A stretch of DNA of 7,854 nucleotides from positions 1 through 7,854 of the forward strand of contig JAKIUV010000102.1 in assembly GCA_021647375.1 (NCBI GenBank). The letters run 5' to 3'. Numbering within the stretch: position 1 is the stretch's first letter; every line of letters starts with the position of its first letter. The translations under genes and the position numbers were made by a program. Origin of the DNA: Robiginitomaculum sp. Lineage in GTDB: Bacteria > Pseudomonadota > Alphaproteobacteria > Caulobacterales > Maricaulaceae. Shown in pieces: positions 1-6,296 of the stretch. The notes under the pieces were generated by a model, which was given only the letters and a program-made list of their open reading frames with translations, had not been told where the DNA came from and did no database searches.

Positions 1-22
1 AACAAAGGTAAGAAAGAAACTA

Positions 23-58
23 ATGTGATAAAGGGGCCAATTGGCCCCTTTATCACAT
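23..58. terminator. Perfect 36-bp palindrome, probable (bidirectional) transcription terminator
   Basis: Every base from 23 to 40 pairs with its partner from 58 back to 41. As a hairpin this gives a 16-bp stem with an AATT loop and a GC core (GGGGCC/GGCCCC) flanked by AAA/TTT. It starts 52 bases beyond the stop codon of the minus-strand membrane protein gene. Read on the minus strand, the stem is followed by a T-rich tail (TTTCTTTC type). This suits Rho-independent termination of that gene, and perhaps of a plus-strand gene ending left of the window. There is no unbroken U-run directly after the stem, so a protein-binding palindrome is the alternative. Confidence 0.6.
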
Positions 59-109
59 CATTTAAGCACAGCGTACTGGTAGACTTTTACGCCGCCACAT
101 GGCCTGATT

Positions 110-463
110 TTACTCCGCCCTTGACAAAAGGCACGCAAACAAATTTATTAGTTTTCTAAGGGCTTTTTTATCAAGCCAAAGTGCAGAATAACCCTTGTCA
201 AAATGAAACAATACCCGGGGAATTGTCAACAGTGCGGAAAGAAGAATAAAAGCTTTCAAGGCACCAAAAGAAAGCCTAGTTGGGTCATTTTGAAAATGTC
301 GAAATTGCTCCAATCCATTAAACATGCCCAGAAAACTCTCATATGAGTGTTGTAGTGCTTCACCGCTGGCTAAAAAAATAAATAATAATGGAAATGATGC
401 CAAAATTCTTAGAGAATATTTATGAACCCGCATGAAGTCGGAAAGTTCTAACTTGTCTACCAT
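110..463 (-). CDS. Hypothetical small membrane protein, two predicted helices
   Basis: This encodes a 117-residue protein that I do not recognise. The start chosen is the ATG at 463-461, preceded at 5 bases by GGTGG on the minus strand; a GTG three codons upstream (472) is possible but lies within or next to that ribosome-binding site. The N-terminus (MVDKLELSDFMRV) is charged. A hydrophobic segment follows at about residues 20-37 (around SFPLLFIFLAS), then a polar loop with several His, Phe and Gln, a second hydrophobic stretch at about 69-85 (around AFILLSALLTIP), and a basic C-terminal tail containing KKALRK. That pattern suggests an inner-membrane protein with two spanning helices. No enzymatic motif is visible. 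The gene is more AT-rich than its neighbours and stands alone, with a terminator-like palindrome downstream. It could be a lineage-specific gene or a truncated remnant of a larger membrane protein. Confidence 0.5.
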   Translation of the reverse strand: MVDKLELSDFMRVHKYSLRILASFPLLFIFLASGEALQHSYESFLGMFNGLEQFRHFQNDPTRLSFGALKAFILLSALLTIPRVLFHFDKGYSALWLDKKALRKLINLFACLLSRAE

Positions 464-580
464 AATTACCACCAGATTAATTTCAATATTAATTCAATAC
501 ACGAATTTGATTTAATTTCTCTTAATGCAACGGCTCCAACTCCTCTAGGAACACCATCTACCTGTATTAATGAGAATGTA

Positions 581-610
581 TTGATGGATTGTGGCTTGAC
601 TACATATAAA
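581..610 (+). promoter_or_regulatory. Candidate promoter of the YjgR-like gene
   Basis: TTGATG (581-586) and TATAAA (605-610), separated by 18 bases, are the best sigma-70-like pair in the AT-rich region before the ATPase gene. An overlapping alternative is TTGACT (596-601) with a poorly spaced -10. The implied 5' leader is about 115 bases. This is pattern matching only; AT-rich DNA gives chance matches easily. Confidence 0.25.
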
Positions 611-732
611 CAATTTTAAAACTCCAATTAACATGCGTTTCGAGTAATGGCGTTGTGTGTGGGTGAAGCGTGTTTTTGTGTTTGATGCGCGATTACTACG
701 TGCTATTGAAAACATTAAAGGAAGAGACACAC

Positions 733-2241
733 ATGACCAGCATATTCATCGGAACGGATACGGACGGGAAGCGACAGGAGCTTTTATTGCACCGGGCTAA
801 TCGGCATGGCTTGATTGCGGGGGCTACGGGGACGGGGAAGACGGTTACCTTGCAGATATTGTCCGAAGGGTTCTCAAAGGCCGGGGTTCCGGTATTTGCG
901 GTTGACGTTAAAGGGGATTTGTCGGGGATTTCCCAAAGCGGGAGCAAGGATCACAAACTGCACGAAAAACTGATTTCGCGGGCCGAGAAAATCGGACTTG
1001 CGGATTATACTTATCGCGCTTTCCCGACCATGTTTTGGGACTTGTACGGTAAGAACGGCCATAGGGTGCGCACCACCATCACCGAAATGGGGCCGACACT
1101 TCTGTCGCGCTTGATGGATTTAACTGACGTGCAAGAAGGCGTCATGGCCATTGCCTTTGATGTGGCCGAGGACAATGACTGGCCTTTGCTTGATCTTAAG
1201 GACCTCAAAGCCACACTGACCTTTGTCTCTGAAAACCGCAAAGACTTGATCTATGAATACGGTAATATTTCGTCTCAATCCGTTGGCGCAATCATTCGCA
1301 ATCTGTTGGTATTGGAGCGCGACGGAGCCGATATGTTCTTCGGCGAACCTGCGCTGAAACTTTCTGATTTAATGCGCACGGATATGAGTGGTAACGGTAT
1401 TATCAGCGTATTGGACGCCCAAGAATTGATTAACAATCCGCGCCTGTATTCGACGTTTTTGCTGTGGTTGCTCAGCGAGCTGTTTGAAGAGTTGCCGGAA
1501 ATTGGTGACCCTGATAAACCGATTATCGCTTTTTTCTTTGATGAAGCCCATTTATTGTTTGAAGATGCGCCCAAGGCATTGGTGCAAAAAATTGAACAAG
1601 TGGCGCGGCTCATTCGTTCTAAAGGTGTCGGCATATATTTTGTCACCCAAAACCCGACCGACATCCCCGATAGTGTGCTTAGCCAAGTCGGCAACCGCAT
1701 CCAACACGCCCTGCGCGCCTATACGCCCAAAGAGCAAAAGGCTATCAAGTCATCAGCCCAAGCGTTCCGCCGTAATCCGGCCTTTAAAACCGAAGATGTT
1801 ATTTCAGACCTCGGCGTGGGGGAGGCTCTGGTCTCAATGCTCGACGCCAAAGGCCGCCCGCAAATTGTCGGGCAGACGCTTATACGCCCCCCTAGCTCTC
1901 GCCTTGGCCCTGCGACTAAACCAGAGCGCAAGACGGTCATGTCGCGCTCGCCAGTTGGTTCCCTATACGACGCGCCCATAGACCGCAAATCCGCCTATGA
2001 AGTGCTGACAGAAAAACGCAAAAAAATCGCTGAGGCCATAGCGGCGGAAGAGGTCAAGGCCGCTAAAGAGAAAGCAGCAAAAGCCAAAGCGAAAAAGAAG
2101 CCAGCAAAACGCTCTAGTGGGCGAGGTCGTAAACGTCAATCCGCATGGGAAACAGGCACCAAACAAATCGCCCGTACAATAGGCTCCCAGATAGGTCGCC
2201 AAATCGTCCGCGGTATTCTGGGCGGGCTTATGCGAAGATGA
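733..2241 (+). CDS. yjgR: YjgR-type HerA-like ATPase (DUF853 family)
   Basis: This is a 502-residue P-loop ATPase of the HerA/FtsK superfamily, about the same length as E. coli YjgR (about 500). Walker A is GATGTGKT at residues 30-37. DVKGDLSG at 58-65 and GNISSQSVGAIIRN at 177-190 are family-like segments. Walker B is at 264-271 (IIAFFFDE), followed by AHLLF. A sensor-like FVTQNPTDIPD lies at 303-313, and SQVGNRIQHALRAYTP at 317-332 carries candidate arginine-finger residues. After about residue 417 the protein becomes low-complexity and basic (for example AAKEKAAKAKAKKKPAKR), with a conserved-looking end rich in Ile, Gly and Arg. The start is the ATG at 733, with GGAAGAG about 8 bases upstream. 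An upstream in-frame ATG at 670 would add 21 residues that do not look like this family. It is likely a cytosolic hexameric ATPase; its substrate is unknown, and the helicase label comes from homology. No nuclease partner (NurA type) is adjacent. It is convergent with the DHH gene. Confidence 0.9.
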   Translation: MTSIFIGTDTDGKRQELLLHRANRHGLIAGATGTGKTVTLQILSEGFSKAGVPVFAVDVKGDLSGISQSGSKDHKLHEKLISRAEKIGLADYTYRAFPTMFWDLYGKNGHRVRTTITEMGPTLLSRLMDLTDVQEGVMAIAFDVAEDNDWPLLDLKDLKATLTFVSENRKDLIYEYGNISSQSVGAIIRNLLVLERDGADMFFGEPALKLSDLMRTDMSGNGIISVLDAQELINNPRLYSTFLLWLLSELFEELPEIGDPDKPIIAFFFDEAHLLFEDAPKALVQKIEQVARLIRSKGVGIYFVTQNPTDIPDSVLSQVGNRIQHALRAYTPKEQKAIKSSAQAFRRNPAFKTEDVISDLGVGEALVSMLDAKGRPQIVGQTLIRPPSSRLGPATKPERKTVMSRSPVGSLYDAPIDRKSAYEVLTEKRKKIAEAIAAEEVKAAKEKAAKAKAKKKPAKRSSGRGRKRQSAWETGTKQIARTIGSQIGRQIVRGILGGLMRR

Positions 2242-2257
2242 TGCGGCGTTTACTGCC

Positions 2258-3247
2258 TTAAAAAGCCTTTCCAAAAACTGCCAAAAAACTGTCCAATTCA
2301 CACTTGGGTAAATGGTTGATGCCTGCGGCTGCGGTGCGGCCACCGCCTGTCGGGAATTTCAGGCAGAACTTGTCTGCGCCGTGGGGGTTTGCTTTCGGCG
2401 CGCGGACAGAAATCAAATAGCCATCATTTCCGTTGTGGGTCAGAACGGCATGGGCTTGCGCGGGGTTTTCCACGCTCAGGATATTGCCGTAACTGCCCGA
2501 TATGCGCCGCGCCCATGGGGCATCGTCCAAAATGCTGACACAAGGCGCGGCAAAACCGCAGTTTCTGGCTCTTCGCATATCTTCAGCATAGCCCGTCTCC
2601 AGTTTTTCGAAAATCTCTGGTTTGCCCAATAGAAACGCGCCCGGTGTTTTATATTGTACACATTGTTGATACAAATGTTTCGGCGTGAAATGCAGATCAG
2701 ATATATCGCGGCCATAGGCGTTATAATTTATCAGCTCTCCGAGGGATTTAAGCTTGGCCAGTTTATCCGCGCTTATATCTAATGTGCGGGCAGCGGCAAT
2801 AGCTGCGTCTGCTAGATTATCCCCAAATGCGGCGACCACCGCCCATGCGCGGTAAGCGCCTTCAAGCCAATCATCCACCAATAGTGAGGTGCATGTATTT
2901 GGTTTTGTGTCAATAATTGCATGTAAATTCCCATGCTTGGGAATATCGCCGGGATTGTGATGATCCACATAAAATATATTTGCATTGGCAGCTAACAATC
3001 TGCGTACATCATCTGCATTTGTGCGCATTGAAATATCCAGAACGGTTACAATATCGCCGTCCTTGGCCGTCACACGGTCTAATAAATTGATGTCGCGTTT
3101 GACCCCTGTGACCAAAACGGTCTCATCTGGGCGCGCCTCTACCCCGTCCGCATTTTCTGCATCGTTCATTTCTGCATCGTTCAGGCGCAATTGCACCAGC
3201 GCACAAATACCGTCAGCGTCTCCGTTAAATACATCATAGCACTGCAT
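2258..3247 (-). CDS. DHH-family phosphoesterase of unknown substrate
   Basis: This is a 329-residue protein carrying the motif series of DHH phosphoesterases. NGDADG at residues 8-13 is motif I, Asp71 in VLDIS is the candidate motif II, VDHH at 94-97 is the signature, and FGDN at 141-144 supplies the candidate fourth metal-binding Asp. A C-terminal GGGR (301-304) followed by AAAG resembles the substrate-binding DHHA1 glycine motif. Family members (RecJ, NrnA-type nucleases, pyrophosphatases) use metal ions to cleave phosphodiester or pyrophosphate bonds. This branch has no clear substrate, and homologues are often just called DHH phosphoesterase. The start is the ATG at 3247-3245, with GGAG placed 6 bases upstream; an upstream in-frame ATG at 3304 is less likely because it lies beyond this ribosome-binding site. 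An exact 15-bp tandem duplication (3154-3183) adds a second NDAE unit between motif I and the next strand. The gene is divergent from the peptidase and convergent with yjgR, so it is probably monocistronic and cytosolic. Confidence 0.82.
   Translation of the reverse strand: MQCYDVFNGDADGICALVQLRLNDAEMNDAENADGVEARPDETVLVTGVKRDINLLDRVTAKDGDIVTVLDISMRTNADDVRRLLAANANIFYVDHHNPGDIPKHGNLHAIIDTKPNTCTSLLVDDWLEGAYRAWAVVAAFGDNLADAAIAAARTLDISADKLAKLKSLGELINYNAYGRDISDLHFTPKHLYQQCVQYKTPGAFLLGKPEIFEKLETGYAEDMRRARNCGFAAPCVSILDDAPWARRISGSYGNILSVENPAQAHAVLTHNGNDGYLISVRAPKANPHGADKFCLKFPTGGGRTAAAGINHLPKCELDSFLAVFGKAF
3154..3183. repeat. Exact 15-bp tandem duplication inside the DHH gene
   Basis: The unit TTTCTGCATCGTTCA occurs twice head to tail at 3154-3168 and 3169-3183. 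The period is five codons, so the reading frame is kept. On the minus strand it encodes NDAEM-NDAEN, about residues 23-32, in an acidic linker after the DADG motif. Perfect identity of the two copies suggests recent replication slippage. Confidence 0.9.
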
Positions 3248-3330
3248 GCGTTCTCCAAAATAGGTTGGCTCCTTACTTGCATTCTTTATACGCCCCTGCG
3301 ACAATAGGCAAAACCAAACATGAGGGAATT
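3248..3330. promoter_or_regulatory. Divergent promoter region between the DHH gene and the S9 peptidase gene
   Basis: These 83 bases separate two start codons facing away from each other, so both promoters should lie here unless they reach into the neighbouring genes. The element around 3285-3292 (TTTATACG) can act as a -10 on either strand: TTGGCT at 3265-3270 is spaced 16 bases from TATACG on the plus strand, and TTGCCT on the minus strand is spaced 15 from TATAAA. Both pairs are poor matches. Clear ribosome-binding sites sit at both ends (GAGGG before 3331; GGAG before 3247 on the minus strand). Confidence 0.35.
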
Positions 3331-5592
3331 ATGCGCATTTTACTGACAGGATTATTGGCAGCTACGGCTTTGACGGCTTGTAATAAACGAACCGAAACAC
3401 CCATATCCGCAACAAACACTGTAAAAGTTGGTGACCTCACGCCCGCCATCATCAATTCCGACCCGTCTTTGTCAGGGTCAAGCTTGAAGAAAGCGCGTAT
3501 TTCGCCGGACGGGAAAATGGTCACGGTTTTACAAGGCCGCGAAGATGATTTTACCCAACAGGATTTATGGGCTTATGATTTAGCGACGGGGAAAGGGAAA
3601 CGCCTGGTCAGTTCTACCGATTTATTAGGAGCGCCAGAAGTCCTCTCCGCAGAAGAAAAAAACCGCCGTGAACGTATGCGCGAAAAAGGTGCGGGCATTG
3701 TTTCCTATAGTTGGGACAGTGCAGGTAAACAGATTTTGTTTCCCTTGGGCGGCGATGTTTTCGTCTATAATCTAGAGAGCGGCAAGGCGGTACAAGTCAC
3801 CAATACGGACGGGTTCGAAACCGATGCGCGGATTTCAGGTTCCGGCGAATTTGTCAGCTATGTGCGGGATAATGATCTCTATATGACGCGGTTTTCTAAT
3901 GGTCGGGAACGTCGACTGTCCTTTGGTGCTAATGATTTGGTGCGCAATGCGACGGCTAGTTTCGTGGTTCAGGAAGAACTAGCCCGCTCCACCGGATATT
4001 GGGTATCGCCCACCGAAATGCACATTGCATATTCGCAAATCGACGAAAGCCCCATCGCTGTTGAACACCGGATAGAATATAGCGCCGACGGCATAGAAAA
4101 TGTCGCACAACGCTATCCATTTGCGGGCACGGATAATGCCACGGTAAAGCTGGCCATAAAGCCGCTTTTGGGCGGTGATGCAGTCTGGGCCGATATTGGT
4201 GATGACAAAGACATATATCTCGCGCGGGTCTATTGGAGCAAAAACGGGCGGCATATGTATGTTGCCATATTATCGCGGGATCAGAAGTCGTTGAAAATGC
4301 TTGATGTTGATCCGGCAACGGGTACGAGCCGCTTGGTGTTTGAGGAAACTAGCAAGACTTGGATCAATGTGCGCGGCGATTTCAAAGCGCTGGACGACGG
4401 CGGCTTCCTCTGGTCAAGCGAGCGTAGCGGCTTTTGGCACATCTACCGCTACGGACAAATGGGCAAACCACCGGTGCAAATCACCAAGGGAGAGTGGCCA
4501 GTTTCCAAGGTCAATTGTATCGACGAGGCGGGACAAAAAATTTATTTCACAGGCTGGCAAGACACGGCGCTGGAGCAACATATTTACAGCATCGGTTTTA
4601 ACGGCGATAACCTGACGCAATTGTCTAAAGGTGCAGGCATTCACAGCGCTAGTTTTGCCACAAATTGTTCCGCATATATCGGCACAAGCTCAACCAAATC
4701 ATCACCGCCCCAGACCCGTGCTTATAAGAGCGACGGTACGCCGCTCATCTGGCTCAACGAAAATAAATTGGATAGTGGGCATGCCTATGCGCCTTATTTG
4801 GCGTCTCATGTAACGCCAGAGTTCGGTCAATTGGCGGCAGCGGACGGCACAATGATGGACTATATGCTGTATAAACCCGCCGACATAAAACCGGGTGAGA
4901 AACGCCCCGCCGTGACCATTGTTTACGGCGGGCCCGGTGTGCAGCGCGTCGATAAAGGTTGGAATAGTAAAATATTTCTGGCGCAAATGCTGGCGGATAA
5001 CGGCTTTGTGGTGTTTCAAATGGACAATCGCGGCGCCACCAAGCGCGGCAAGGTCTTCGAAGATCATCTCTACCGCTCCATGGGCAAAACCGAAGTCATT
5101 GACCAATCCGTCGGCGCGGAATTTTTGAAAAATTTGCCCTATGTTGATGCGGAGCGCATGGGTGTTTATGGTTGGTCTTACGGGGGGTATATGACCCTAC
5201 ACATGCTCGCCCAAACCGATCACTACAAGGCCGGGGTGTCAGGTGCGCCCGTCACCGATTGGGCATTATACGACACGGCCTATACCGAGCGTTTCCTTGG
5301 CGACCCTCGCTCGGACAATATCAACTATACCAAAGGCGCATATGAAACCGCGTCCGTATTTCCGCATTTGGACGGGCTAACCGAGCCGTTTTTGCTCATC
5401 CACGGCATGGCTGATGATAATGTTGTGTTCAGGCATTCCATCAAGCTGATGGCCGAGATGCAAAAGCGCGGCGCCCAAAACATGCAGGTTATGACCTATC
5501 CCGGCGAAAAGCATGGCTTCAGAACCAAAGCCAACAAAATCCACCGCGACCAACAAATCCTAGATTTCTTTGTGCAGCAGTTGGGGGAGTAA
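3331..5592 (+). CDS. DPP IV-like S9B peptidase, predicted lipoprotein
   Basis: This is a 753-residue prolyl dipeptidyl peptidase-type serine protease. These enzymes remove dipeptides, usually X-Pro, from peptide N-termini. The N-terminus MRILLTGLLAATALTAC is a lipoprotein signal peptide with lipobox LTAC; Cys17 would be lipidated, placing the enzyme in the periplasm on a membrane. A beta-propeller region spans roughly residues 45-490. It contains the double-Glu motif QEELARSTGYW (Glu215-Glu216) that binds the substrate N-terminus in DPP IV. The C-terminal alpha/beta-hydrolase domain (about 505-753) has VYGGPG (Tyr532, likely oxyanion hole), the nucleophile in GWSYGG (Ser616), Asp695 in HGMADDNV and His728 in EKHGF, so the triad is complete. 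The length matches bacterial DPP IV enzymes. The start is the ATG at 3331 with GAGGG 4 bases upstream; the in-frame ATG at 3265 would put extra residues before the signal peptide. Exact specificity (dipeptidyl versus tripeptidyl) is inferred. No terminator is obvious after the stop. Confidence 0.93.
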   Translation: MRILLTGLLAATALTACNKRTETPISATNTVKVGDLTPAIINSDPSLSGSSLKKARISPDGKMVTVLQGREDDFTQQDLWAYDLATGKGKRLVSSTDLLGAPEVLSAEEKNRRERMREKGAGIVSYSWDSAGKQILFPLGGDVFVYNLESGKAVQVTNTDGFETDARISGSGEFVSYVRDNDLYMTRFSNGRERRLSFGANDLVRNATASFVVQEELARSTGYWVSPTEMHIAYSQIDESPIAVEHRIEYSADGIENVAQRYPFAGTDNATVKLAIKPLLGGDAVWADIGDDKDIYLARVYWSKNGRHMYVAILSRDQKSLKMLDVDPATGTSRLVFEETSKTWINVRGDFKALDDGGFLWSSERSGFWHIYRYGQMGKPPVQITKGEWPVSKVNCIDEAGQKIYFTGWQDTALEQHIYSIGFNGDNLTQLSKGAGIHSASFATNCSAYIGTSSTKSSPPQTRAYKSDGTPLIWLNENKLDSGHAYAPYLASHVTPEFGQLAAADGTMMDYMLYKPADIKPGEKRPAVTIVYGGPGVQRVDKGWNSKIFLAQMLADNGFVVFQMDNRGATKRGKVFEDHLYRSMGKTEVIDQSVGAEFLKNLPYVDAERMGVYGWSYGGYMTLHMLAQTDHYKAGVSGAPVTDWALYDTAYTERFLGDPRSDNINYTKGAYETASVFPHLDGLTEPFLLIHGMADDNVVFRHSIKLMAEMQKRGAQNMQVMTYPGEKHGFRTKANKIHRDQQILDFFVQQLGE

Positions 5593-5609
5593 GCGCCCCT
5601 GAATACTGA

Positions 5610-5638
5610 TTTACATTTTCCGTAAAGTATGATATTGT
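5610..5638 (+). promoter_or_regulatory. Candidate parDE promoter
   Basis: TTTACA (5610-5615, five of six matches to TTGACA) is followed after 17 bases by TATTGT (5633-5638, four of six matches to TATAAT). The -10 lies inside the inverted-repeat operator, so repressor binding would block polymerase, as is usual for self-regulated toxin-antitoxin operons. Other -10 choices (TATGAT at 5628 or 5638) have poorer spacing. Confidence 0.45.
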
Positions 5639-5655
5639 ATGATAATATCATACTT
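5625..5655. promoter_or_regulatory. ParD operator: inverted repeat with three half-sites
   Basis: AAGTATGATATT (5625-5636) is exactly inverted as AATATCATACTT (5644-5655) around a 7-base spacer. Within this, GTATGATA occurs at 5627-5634 and 5637-5644, and its complement TATCATAC at 5646-5653. That makes three half-sites spaced about 9-10 bp, one helical turn. The last two form a near-perfect 17-bp palindrome. It sits 21 bases before the antitoxin start, where ribbon-helix-helix antitoxins bind their own operators. Identification of the binder as ParD is inference from position. Confidence 0.7.
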
Positions 5656-5676
5656 AGAGGATAGCGGAGAAAAATT

Positions 5677-5940
5677 ATGGCCATGGTACGCAAGACGATA
5701 ACGGTTACTGAGAAAATGGATGCTTGGATAAAATCCCGTGTCGAAAGCGGCGATTACGGCAATGATAGCGAGTATATCCGAGATTTAATGCGCCGGGATG
5801 AAGACCTTAGGCGCGCTGAGAGCGAACTACGCGAGATGATTATAGCGGCGGAGAACAGCGGTACATCAACCCGGACATTCGACGAAATTTGGGCGGAAGG
5901 TGTGCAGCGAGCCGAAGCTAAAATGAAAAAAACCGCATAA
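5677..5940 (+). CDS. parD: ParD-type antitoxin, ribbon-helix-helix
   Basis: This encodes an 87-residue antitoxin of the ParD/CopG-like ribbon-helix-helix group. The beta-strand that would insert into the DNA major groove is RKTITVT (residues 5-11). The helix-turn-helix part follows, with the family-like segment SGDYGNDSEYIRDLMRR at 24-40. The charged C-terminal half (about 41-87, with TFDEIWAEG) would wrap around and neutralise the ParE toxin. GGAGA lies 6 bases upstream of the ATG at 5677; a second ATG at 5683 is too far from it. The stop codon overlaps the toxin start by one base (TAATG), so the two are translationally coupled. With ParE it should repress its own promoter through the half-sites at 5627-5653. 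The family call is firm; whether the module is active is not shown. Confidence 0.9.
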   Translation: MAMVRKTITVTEKMDAWIKSRVESGDYGNDSEYIRDLMRRDEDLRRAESELREMIIAAENSGTSTRTFDEIWAEGVQRAEAKMKKTA

Positions 5941-6239
5941 TGTTATCATATGAATACTCCCTGAATGCACAACATGACTTGCTCAGGATTGCAGAATATA
6001 CGCGGGAAAGTTTTGGTTTAGAGCAGGTTAAACGGTACAAGCAGCTTTTGCGCGAAGGGGTGGCAACTATTTGTCAATTTCCAAAAATCGGGCGTGAATA
6101 TAACCAGGTGCGCGGCAATTTGAGACGTTTCCCTGTGCAAGAGCATGTATTATATTACCGTATCTACAAAGACTATATTCGCATCGAGCGGATACTCGGT
6201 GCCAACCAAGACCCGTTACATAAATTCTCTAATCAATGA
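5940..6239 (+). CDS. parE: ParE-type toxin (RelE/ParE superfamily)
   Basis: This encodes a 99-residue toxin. The pattern fits ParE: an N-terminal strand then a helical hairpin (SLNAQHDLLRIAEYTRESFG, residues 6-25), a second helix with LLREGVATICQFPKIGREY, then the beta-sheet core with RRFPVQEHVLYYRIYKDYIRIERIL and the C-terminal GANQDP where relatives often have a GxxDP-type ending. ParE toxins of characterised systems inhibit DNA gyrase, whereas RelE relatives cut mRNA. The GREYNQVRG and RIERIL context favours ParE, but the target is inferred. No Shine-Dalgarno sequence precedes the ATG, which overlaps the ParD stop by one base, so translation probably depends on ParD translation. The frame is intact and of full length. 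Base composition is slightly more AT-rich than the flanking genes, consistent with acquisition. Confidence 0.88.
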   Translation: MLSYEYSLNAQHDLLRIAEYTRESFGLEQVKRYKQLLREGVATICQFPKIGREYNQVRGNLRRFPVQEHVLYYRIYKDYIRIERILGANQDPLHKFSNQ

Positions 6240-6296
6240 ACATAAGCGGCAAAACACCCTCTCGCTTTTGAATTCCGGCTCTGCTAAGACACCGCC

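Noticed and set aside
477..631. Paired TTAA elements resembling CtrA sites (477/489, 512/522, 616/628)
   Set aside because: The spacings are 8, 6 and 8 bases rather than the usual 7, and TTAA is common in this AT-rich stretch.
545..730. 61-residue open frame on the minus strand
   Set aside because: It overlaps the promoter region and leader of the ATPase gene, has no family-like content and no convincing ribosome-binding site.
1275..1700. 141-residue minus-strand frame inside yjgR
   Set aside because: It is the antisense shadow of a strongly conserved ATPase core and shows no recognisable motif.
4702..5106. 134-residue minus-strand frame inside the S9 peptidase gene
   Set aside because: It lies antisense to the peptidase coding sequence, including the oxyanion-hole region, with no independent support.
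5584..5600. GGGG/CCCC hairpin around the peptidase stop codon as a terminator
   Set aside because: The stem is only 4 bp and no T-run follows.
6243..6270. AAGCG/CGCTT hairpin followed by TTT after parE as a terminator
   Set aside because: A 5-bp stem with a 14-base loop is too weak to call.
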